Source of the DNA: Mesostigma viride
Taxonomy: Eukaryota; Streptophyta; Mesostigmatophyceae; Mesostigmatales; Mesostigmataceae
DNA: 64,000 nucleotides
Direction of reading: 5' to 3'
Assembly (NCBI GenBank): GCA_009746045.1
Contig: RPFO01000127.1
Span: 836,050-900,049, forward strand
Below are positions 55,711 through 64,000 of this stretch, piece by piece. Positions within the stretch are counted from its first letter, which is position 1. Each line of letters opens with the position of its first letter. Made by a program: the position numbers and the translations under genes. The notes below the pieces were generated by a model. That model was not told the origin of the DNA. It saw only the letters and a program-made list of their open reading frames with translations, and did no database searches.

Positions 55711-58700
55711 TTAAATTAAATTAAATTAAATTATAACATGCCTCCGTGGGGAGGTCATGTAGCACATATGTCATGATGGATGGGGTGGAGGAAGCCGCGT
55801 GATCGAACGATCCTAATGCTATCTAGAAAATCCTAACTACACTACTCATCAAAACGCCTCCTCCGCTTGGGGGGAGGTGGCTTGCCCACAGGGTCGGGCG
55901 TGTGCGCCTTAACAATCTTCTTCCACCTCGTCTTGTCCTGCATGGCGGTCCAAAGACGGGAGAGAGAGTGGATGCGGTGCTCAAACTGGGCTGGGACCAC
56001 TAGGTCGTCCAGCAACATCTGAACGTAGTTGGTGACAGGTTTCCCTACCCTTTTGGGAATGTCCGCGGGGCCAGGCCAGGTCAGAATGTGCCGCCCTGGC
56101 TGTCCAAGCCGCTGGGGGCCGGCCAGACCAAGGGTGGTGTCGACCTGGCTGGTGCGAGCAAGGTGGCCTACAAATGCTATCCTACGCTGCCTAATGTCGT
56201 CCGAAACACGGGGCATGCCATGATACAAAGACTCTGATGACGGACGCTCGGAAAAACCTACGTTAAGGACCTGCCGGAGCATCCTGTAAACGGTGCCGTC
56301 GAGCCGAGCTGCCAGTTTGGGTGGGAGGGTCCACGCCTCGGCGCCATACGTGAGCACCGTGAGGACGAGGACCTTGAAGAGCATGCGCTTGCGGTGCCCG
56401 TCCAGGCCCTTCGAGCGCCAGTAAGGTGTGAGCGAACGGAGCTTGGCCCAGGCAAGGCCGATGCGGGTGTCCACATCGTCGGCGGTGTCAGGAAGCCAGC
56501 TCCCCAGCAGCTTGAAGCGGTCGCGGAACGGGACCTCCGTCCCGTCGAGCAGGCGCGGCAGCGGTGGTTTACTGGATGCCCCTATCACCATCGCCTCAGT
56601 TTTGACACTAATCGACCAACCCCACCGCCCTCGATCGCCTCCAGGCCCAGGCAGTCCAGCCAGGTCTGAATGTGCGCGGGGCTCTCGATGAGGGTGGTAT
56701 CATCCGCATAAATCAGGTCGGCAAGGCGGTAACCAGGTCTAACCCCGCCGTGCTCTTTCTCGTTAAGGATGTCCAAGCCTGGCTCGAACCCCTTAAGAGC
56801 AGTAAAGCGCGCACGTGCCCGACGCATGACGTGATCCACGACAATAATGAACAGGTATGGGGACAGGACACAACCTTGCCACACCCCGTGGTGAAGGGGG
56901 AATGGTGGAGTGGTGCCCTCCGCAGTCCGCACTACTGCCTGTGAGCCCTCATACAGTCGGCGAATGGCAGCAATAAACGCAGGTGGTACCCGATCCAGAG
57001 CTAGGATGGCCCAAAGAGCCTCCCAGAGAACCGTGTCAAAGGCCTTGATATAGTCAACAAAAATGAAGACCAGCGGCAAACTGTCAGGGGGAAGTCGACG
57101 CACCTCCTCCATCAACCGGCGCGCGACAAACACAGCCATGACAGTGTTACGACCACGACGGAAACCCATCTGAACTCACCCAGGTGTGGGTCCAGCGCGG
57201 CGCGGAGCCTGTGCAGCATCATGCGCATGAAGACCTTCAGCGCGGCGCTCTGGAGGCAGACACCCCGGTAGTTGCCGGGGTCAGCAGCAGAGCCCTTCTT
57301 GTACAGCATGACGCGGATGGCCGTCTGCCACTCAGCAGGCGGAGGCTCGTCAGAGAGCAGGACACGGTTGCAGAACGCCAGCAGAAGATCCTTAACCGCC
57401 AGATCAGGGGTCTTCAGCAGCTCAGCAGAAAGGTGGTCGGCACCGACCGGCGCGTCGTACCGCAGGCGAGCAAGGGCGCCGTCCAATTCCTTCAAAGTGA
57501 AGGGGGGGACGACGTCGGCAGTGGCAAGGCAGCCCTCCTGCAAGGCGGGGACTAATGGTAGTCCGCGGCCGAGGAGGGGGGCGCTGGCGGCGGCGGGGGT
57601 CCGGCGACCCCGAGGCGGGCGGCCGTCTCGGGGTGCAGCGGCGGGGGGGGGCGCGAGCCCCACCGGCCACCGGTCAAGGAAACATTGTGGGCCAACCAGC
57701 GGTCAAGGCTGACCGGCGCCGTGCCGTCCCCCGTGTGCTCCACCGGGGTGCGCTGCCGCCGGCCGCCGAGCCGGTCGAGGTGGTACCACATGTCCTTGCC
57801 CTGGTTGCGGGCCTTGCAGGCATTGGCATCCGCGATGCACTGGGCCGCCTCCGCGTCCTGAGCATGCTCGTAGGCCTCCACAAGGGCGGCCTTGAGCAAT
57901 GGTTTCTGCAGCGGGTCCCGGTTACGCTTGAGGCGGTGCCGGGCGGCCAACTACCTTGGGGTCCTGGCGGTAGAGCGGGCCGGGGCGGCGGCGGGGCATG
58001 ACCGGCAGGTGCCGGGCCGCCAGCAACGGGGCACGGGCCGCAAAGCCCGCAAAAACGGCTGCGTTGGGGGCACCCTTGTCCAGCTCGTCGACGTCCGCCC
58101 GGGCGTCCAGGGCCGACAGGTACTCCCGTCGGCACCGGTTCCGCTCGTGCTCGGCGTCCGTCCAGTCCTCAGGATCTCCCTTGACCGGACGTAGAGCAGA
58201 CCAGTCAGGGCGGACCAGTGCGGCGCGGCGCGCGGGGACGTGGAACCGGAGCCGAAGGGTCGCGCGCACCAACCGGTGGTCAGAGCACACCGTGGGCGTG
58301 TCAAACACTCGGGCGTCCAGAACCGAGGTGCACCTGGGCTGCCGTACCACCACGTAGTCCAGACAGGCCTGACGGCCGTTAGGGCCACGAAAAGTGACCA
58401 AGTCCGGTGAGGGACGTTGGAATTGGCAGTTGACAGCAACCATCCCGCTATCCCGCAAAAAGGCAGAGAAAAGGGGAGTGTTGGCGTTAGCTTCCGTGTC
58501 AGCAGGCGCAAAGCGGCTGCCAGCAGTGCCCACGGGGAGCGTAGCATTGGCGTCGAGCAGCATAACCAAAAAGTGGCGGGCCGGAGTGACCCTCTCAAGG
58601 TCATGCAAAGATTCGAAGAACTCCTCACGGGCCGAATCAGGTAGACCACTGTGGGGTGCGTAGCCCACCCCCACCGTGAGGTGGTGTTTAGACCGCCCCT

Positions 58701-58860
58701 CGACAGAGGTGAAATGTGCTACCATAAGGCGTGGGGTGATTAGAAACTGAAGCGTGCTGAGGCTAGCAACTGCCAGCGGCGAACACAAAAGACCAACACC
58801 ACCTTGGCCAGGCGTACCGCTGCCAGCGAAGCAACATCCATGGGGGTCCCATTATAGGCA
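55711..58860 (-). mobile_element. Nearly complete LINE ORF2 (APE endonuclease plus reverse transcriptase), frameshifted
   Basis: Minus strand. Endonuclease (58850-57925): QGGVGLLCSPLAVASLSTLQ, a VGYAPHSGLP block, ACLDYVVVRQPR and VCSDHRLVRATLRLRF, the SDH catalytic signature. Then a linker, and reverse transcriptase (57550-56600): DPGNYRGVCLQSAALKVFMR, GFRRGRNTVMAVFVARRLME, IFVDYIKAFDTVLWEALWAI and the intact YADD (RLADLIYADDTTLIESPAHI). The C-terminal domain (56591-55842) ends KAHTPDPVGKPPPPKRRRRF. Frameshifts near 57945, 57640, 57170 and 56630 break the frame, so it is a pseudogene. It ends in a UTR with the conserved hairpin and a (TTTAA)n tail at 55711-55732. ORF1 is absent; the 5' end abuts another LINE tail. 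Confidence 0.9.
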
Positions 58861-58979
58861 TTAAATTAAATTAAATTAAATTAAATTATAACATGCCTCC
58901 GTTGGGAGATCATGTAGCACATATTCCATGATAGATGGGGGGAGTGGAGGTCTGGAGGAAGCCGTGTAATCGAACTAAG
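58861..58979 (-). mobile_element. LINE 3' tail fragment
   Basis: The (TTTAA)n tail (58861-58886), the hairpin ctccgttgggag and the following UTR match the 3' end of the neighbouring LINE for about 120 bases, then similarity stops. Confidence 0.8.
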
Positions 58980-59465
58980 GTTAACCCGTGTTTTTTTACA
59001 ACGCGATACATCGCGTTGTAGGGTTAGAACGCGATGTATCGCGATGTAATCTGACACGTGGCAAACCTATTAAACATGCGATTTTTGGTCTGAAACTTTC
59101 AACACTGTAGGTCAGAAACATCTCATAGAATTCAAGAAAAAATCCTGGTATTTTTGGGGTTTTTTTGTGACAGCTACAAACAAATATGTACCACTGAAAT
59201 CAGGCATTTTCGCGGGACGAAGGTGAAGACGACGGCGATGGCGGCAGGTAGATCTCGCCAGTTTTCGCGCGAATTTCAGTGGCTGTTGGGTGGCACGACC
59301 ATGATGATGCGTTCAAAGGTTGCCTAATTAGGTTTCTACGAGTTTGTTGCGGTACTGGGGCAAAGGAAACGTAGTTTTTTCCAGTTTCTCACCCAACTTT
59401 CATGCGGAAACCCTGGAAACCGGCATACATATTATTACGTCAAGACTCGGGTCTGCTGCGGCACC
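58980..59465. other. Spacer with paired hairpins, no gene
   Basis: Two short palindromes share the core cgcgat..atcgcg: tacaacgcgat/atcgcgttgta with a 2-base loop (58998-59021) and cgcgat-gt-atcgcg (59030-59043). The remainder is unique sequence without a recognisable gene. Confidence 0.55.
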
Positions 59466-59852
59466 ATTAAATTAAATTAAATTATAAATTATAACATGCC
59501 TCCGTGGGGAGGTCATGTAGCACATATTTCATGATGGATGGGGTGGAGGAAGCCGCGTGATCGAACTATCCTAACTCTATCTAGAAAATCCTACCTACAC
59601 TACTCATCAAAACGCCTCCTCCGCTTGGGGGGAGGTGGCTTGCCCACAGGGTCGGGCGTGTGCGCCTTGACAATCTTCTTCCACCGCGTCTTGTCCTGCA
59701 TGGCAGTCCAAAGACGGGAGAGAGAGTGGATGCGGTGCTCAAACTGGGCTGGGACCACTAGGTCGTCCAGCAACATCTGAACGTAGTTGGTGACAGGTTT
59801 CCCTACCCTTTTGGGAATGTCAGGTCCGCGGGGCCAGGCCAGGTCAGAATGC
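59466..59852 (-). mobile_element. 5'-truncated LINE copy, near-identical to 55711-56070
   Basis: Minus strand 59852-59600 encodes the ORF2 C-terminus (VPAQFEHRIHSLSRLWTAMQ to RRRRFDE), followed by UTR and a (TTTAA)n tail. Only a few differences from the larger copy are visible (for example a 4-base insertion at about 59820), so the two are recent relatives. The abrupt 5' truncation is typical of target-primed reverse transcription. Confidence 0.9.
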
Positions 59853-60899
59853 ACAACACCTTGAAATGGCCTTTTTTTTACATAAATTATGGCCCATGGG
59901 AAGTTTATTGTCAGATTGACCTAGGATTGGATCCCACCACTCCCCAGGATGTGTCTGGCTAGTGGTGGATTAGTTGAGTCAAAATGTTAAGTTTACATGG
60001 TACTCCTTGCTTAAGTTAACTCCAGATCCAAGGCCAAAACTGGCCACCTAAACCACTTGCACTTGCATAGAAACAATAGTTGATCTCAGATTATGCTGTA
60101 ACTTTGCAGTGGTGATGAATAATAGTTGTTCTGACCTTGTACAAAGTTCTACGCCATTTGGAGCCCTAGTTGGTGACAAATGCTAGCAAAATTTTGCTAG
60201 CATTTGTCATTAATGGCCATTTTAAATCAATATTTAACCCAAATAATGTCAGAATGCCACCAAAACTTATTGCCATCATGCCAGCACCTGAAGCAAGGTC
60301 TCAACAAGTCATGAGCAAAAATTCAGATCATGCAGAGCCCAAAATGGTGACATTTGCCAGCAATTGTCACCAATTTTGGCTTTTTTACTCACAATTTTAA
60401 CAACATTAACCACCAAAACATTCTCCAAGCTGGGGCACATCATTTTAATCAGACTTTGCAGGCAACTCAAGAATGACTAGTACAAACAGTGTGCAAAACC
60501 TTGGTGCATGTGAATGCCTGAGTGGTGACCATTGCTAGCAGAATCCATCATGTAAGGTAGGCATATATTGCCAGTTACTATGCCACAAAGCTGTGATGTG
60601 CAGTCGGCATGTCCATATGTATACCCCATGACACCATGCCTCTAAACTACTTGGCGCATTGCAAAATGGGAAGGAAAGGTGAATAATACATGCCACATCA
60701 CTAACACAGCCATTTGAATGCTACCAACACGCACCATGCATGACATACACTACGTGTACAGTAATACATGTCGAGAACATGCCGAGCGAGCATATCCGGC
60801 AAGGTGCAGTGACCCCCACGCTGGCACATGTCACCTGGCATCCACGTATGCTCACATGATATGGCATTGGCATATCCCATGTCTCCATCTCTTGCACTT
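59853..60899. other. Intergenic, no gene recognised
   Basis: AT-richer unique sequence. Several loosely similar motifs (tggtgacaaatgctagca, tgacatttgccagcaatt, tgaccattgctagcag) recur around the palindrome at 60174-60209. Confidence 0.5.
60174..60209. repeat. 36-bp perfect palindrome
   Basis: tgacaaatgctagcaaaa is followed directly by its reverse complement with no spacer. It could extrude a cruciform or form the tip of a foldback element. Confidence 0.97.
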
Positions 60900-62110
60900 T
60901 GTGCGCACCAAGCCACCCATGCAGTCGCCCACCCATGCAGCCACCTGGCCACCCACCCACACAACTGCTCACACACTCGCGCGCCCGTCAGCACCCAGAC
61001 AGCCACCTGTCCTCCCACCCAGTGACCCACCCACCAAGCCAGCCGCGCACGTGCTTACCCAACTTATACCACCATGCGTGCACCTAGGCACTCAACCACC
61101 TACCAACCCACTTGGACATCCACCCACCCACCAAGGCACCTGCGCAACCCACACACCAACTAGGTAATAATAAGCAGGCATTCCCCCATCCAATGAGCCA
61201 ACCACCCAACCACCCAACCACCTAAACACCCAGCCATGCAGCTGGCCCCATATGCACCCGTCCGGCCACTCACAGTTGACCCACCCACGCACCTACCCAC
61301 TCAACCACTCACTGCCCCCACACCCTTATACCCACTGACCCACCCACTGACCCACCCACACATGCATTTTCTCAGCCAGCACCCCGGCACCTACCTCACC
61401 CCAGACCTGCACAGCCCTTCACCCGCGATAGGTGAGTCGGTCCCAACCACAAAACCATCCACGCATCCATATCTGTGCGGCCACCCGTCCATCACCCGTC
61501 CCTTCGCCCACCCACCCACATCTAGTCATCTACACATCCACCAGCCACCAACCACCAATGGCCCACCCACCAACCCCCCCCCAACCCCCCCCCTAACCAA
61601 CCAACCACCAACCCACCACCCTCAAAAACGTGCAGTTGTTTCACTCATGCATCCAACAACCCACCCACTTCAAAGTCCCCAAAGCCTATCATCACCCAGC
61701 CACCTGGGCATCTGCCAATAACCGACCGCCCTTGTACTCATCCACCCACCATGACCAGCCAGCCACCCAGGCACCCACCCACCCTCTCCAACTGCCTGTG
61801 CTCCCACCTACGCAGCCAGCCATGTACCAAGGCATCCACCTATCAGCCACCCACCTGCCATTGAACCCACCCAGGCCTAGGCATTCCTTGAAGCATCTAT
61901 AGCCCAAGCCTCCCACCCAAGGCTCTCTGGGCAATCAAACAACCAAACAACCAATCACCCAGCTATACAACCACCTAACCACCTAACCACTCAACAACAC
62001 AATCACCGAACTACCCAACACCCAAACCAGCCAGGCATGTGCCCGCCTCGCATGCCCTCACCATTGCAACACCCCATACACGCCCCGCTCACCTAGCCAG
62101 CCACACACCC
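60900..62110. repeat. Long degenerate CCACCCA-type low-complexity tract
   Basis: About 1.2 kb is dominated by cacccacc, aaccacccaacc and ccagccacc motifs without a strict period. It looks like a decayed (CCCA)n-type array. The Pro/Thr/His-rich open frames over it are composition artefacts. Confidence 0.75.
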
Positions 62111-64000
62111 AGCCAGTCTCCTGCTCAACTCACGCATGAAGGCAATATCAGCCATGCATGGCCTCACCTTGCATCACTTGCATTGCCTGGGTAAATTGCA
62201 TGAGACAGATTCCATCTCATTGTCAGCAACTGAAAACTGCTCTTTCTTCACAGTGATGAATAAGCAACAACGTTGGAAACGTTCTCTCATCCCTCTTTAA
62301 AACAGTCCTTAAATCAGAAAGACAAGGGCAACTCTCTGGACAAGGTGGCAATAACCACTGCACCATGCTCTTGAGAAAGCCTTAACCCCTCATTGGTCCC
62401 ATTTCAAGCCGAAAAATCGGCTGCAAAATGCTAAATTTGCAAACCACCCCACAGCCAACCTACCAACATCCAAGGGCTGTCCTTGGGGGTCAAGCATGTC
62501 CATGAGTTGCCCTTCGGGGTGAGCTATCACAACCTAACATATCTGCAGGGTAGGCCATAGAAAACTACCGCCAAAGTTAGGGGGGTCGAGACGCGCGTTT
62601 TCATTTTTGGTAGAATGTGCATTTTGAATTATGTTATAAGACCTAGGCACCTACCACTTCAGGGATGATAAACAGTTAGTTGCTGAACAGTTTGAGCCAT
62701 TGGGGTCATCATTTGCCGGGTGGGTATACCAGCAGTTACACCCAGTACAGCCCATAGGGGTACCGTTGGTAAAAAGCAACCAAGGGGGTAGGGGTGGGCA
62801 TACTACCTACTAATACCTACTAATATGGCCCCCAACCATGCCATACAATACATTTCCCCTCCACAATGATGGGGAAACATAACTGCATCATCACACTGCC
62901 CTTACATGGCACCTATGTGCAGGTGCCACCTTGTCCATGCACGTAGGTGACGTGGTACGGATACCCTACGCAAGGCATACATTATAGGAGGCAGCCACCA
63001 GTTGACATACTAGTGACGTTGAGCCTATTTCAGCCTGCCCTAGCAAGGATAAACTAGGCCTAAGCTGCTATAGCTTGCCAGGTGATGGCCAGCACACCTG
63101 GTGGCACATGCTGTCAATGGGAAGCTTTTACTCACCAGTTACGTGCTTGATGATGCCACAGAGACCAGCCATTGAACTGCCTCACAATCATGCAATATGT
63201 GTATGGGAAATGTATAACAAACATATATGGAGGTATTCAAACCCATACAGCATCTAAAACTTATCACCATCACACTGTGGCAGGTCAACTGACTGAGGGA
63301 AGCATCTAAGAAGGGTGTTTTAGAAAGGGGCCAGGCCAGGGTCAAGAAAGAGCATGAATAATGCAAAAAGAATGTGCTACACAAGCTAGAACATATATAT
63401 AAACGTCAAAAATCGATAGGAAAACGATGCTGAAGCTTTACCAGGCATGGATGGCGTTACCTTGGCCCAGGCGGTGGCCGCAAAATGGCGCATTTCGGCA
63501 CACCAAAGTTGTGCAGCATGGTCGCTAGATTCGGCGATTTCTTGCCACCCTTGCACGTTTACGACTACTATGTATCATAATAACTACAAAGAAACCAATA
63601 TATCCTTTAAAATACGCCGTAAAGGTATTGCTATCAACGTTTCTATCGTCCGGCCTGATCGCAGTTTTTTCCAGCAAGAACGCTGCCGACACCTATCAAA
63701 TGGCATTCCCGCGAACCAAAAATTGGCCTGTGTGATCTTTAGGACGTATAAAATCAATTTCCTAAGTTTGGCCAGAAAATTCGAACGCAAACGTAAATTC
63801 CATGCGTGGGCGCAAGCCGCCATGGCCAGGTCGTCGTTTTCCGGAATGCACGTTTTACGTGAAAAAGTACCCTGACCCCTTGTACTTTGACCGGCCAGAA
63901 CACCTCTATAACTTTGTCAGAAGTATGCGAACCCTAGTACCATGCTGTGAGGAAAGTTATAAACTTTCGATCTTCTCAGCTAAACGTTTCCTAATTCTCA
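62111..64000. other. Intergenic to window end, no gene recognised
   Basis: The longest frame is 63447-63875 (plus, 142 codons), a basic peptide without similarity I can name and without clear splice signals; I leave it unannotated. No repeats or RNA genes stand out. Confidence 0.4.

Noticed and set aside
63447-63875. 142-codon ORF near the window end
   Set aside because: No similarity recognised and composition like the surrounding intergenic DNA.

Overview
The window is nuclear DNA of a eukaryote. Genes are split by many GT-AG introns, exons are GC-rich, introns and intergenic DNA are full of micro- and minisatellites, and non-LTR retrotransposons and hAT DNA transposons are present. A plastid-type phosphoglycerate mutase with a transit-like leader and a RUS/DUF647 protein point to a photosynthetic organism, most likely an alga of the green lineage. 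I cannot fix the species, and another algal group is not excluded.

Three real genes can be read. (1) A RUS/DUF647-family gene lies on the minus strand (about 7829 to 3517). (2) Divergent to it, across a 1.2-kb shared intergenic region, is a complete RECQL4-type DNA helicase on the plus strand (9053-37651). I assembled it as 24 exons whose phases all agree (7,218 coding bases, 2,405 residues). It has an Sld2-like N-terminus, a SAP domain, the NFV motif, the RecQ helicase core and the RECQL4-specific C-terminus. (3) A cofactor-dependent phosphoglycerate mutase lies on the plus strand (48268-54125). It has 7 exons, 349 residues and both catalytic histidines.

Other regions: 1-911 is the end of a LINE. 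912-3500 is repeat-rich intergenic DNA. 38330-45580 is a pile-up of LINE pieces, one of them split by a hAT element with an intact 8-bp target duplication. 55270-59852 holds more LINE copies, including an almost complete but frameshifted ORF2. 59853-64000 is mostly non-coding, with a 36-bp perfect palindrome and a long CCCA-like low-complexity tract. Intron 16 of the helicase gene carries a head-to-tail dimer of an unknown element, flanked by a 35-bp direct repeat, with a non-autonomous hAT nested inside.

The most unusual signal is in the introns. At many exon-intron junctions of the helicase and mutase genes, and perhaps the RUS gene, the last exon bases plus the splice site recur downstream in the intron as a ladder of decaying copies; at two exons the acceptor side is copied upstream instead. 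In one intron the copies follow a 26-bp period that starts at the authentic donor. Some copied donors would add in-frame, stop-free residues. A second striking arrangement is in the mutase gene: the exon with the first catalytic histidine sits between a 160-bp CCCA tract and a GGGT/poly-G tract, which are reverse complements and could pair in the transcript.
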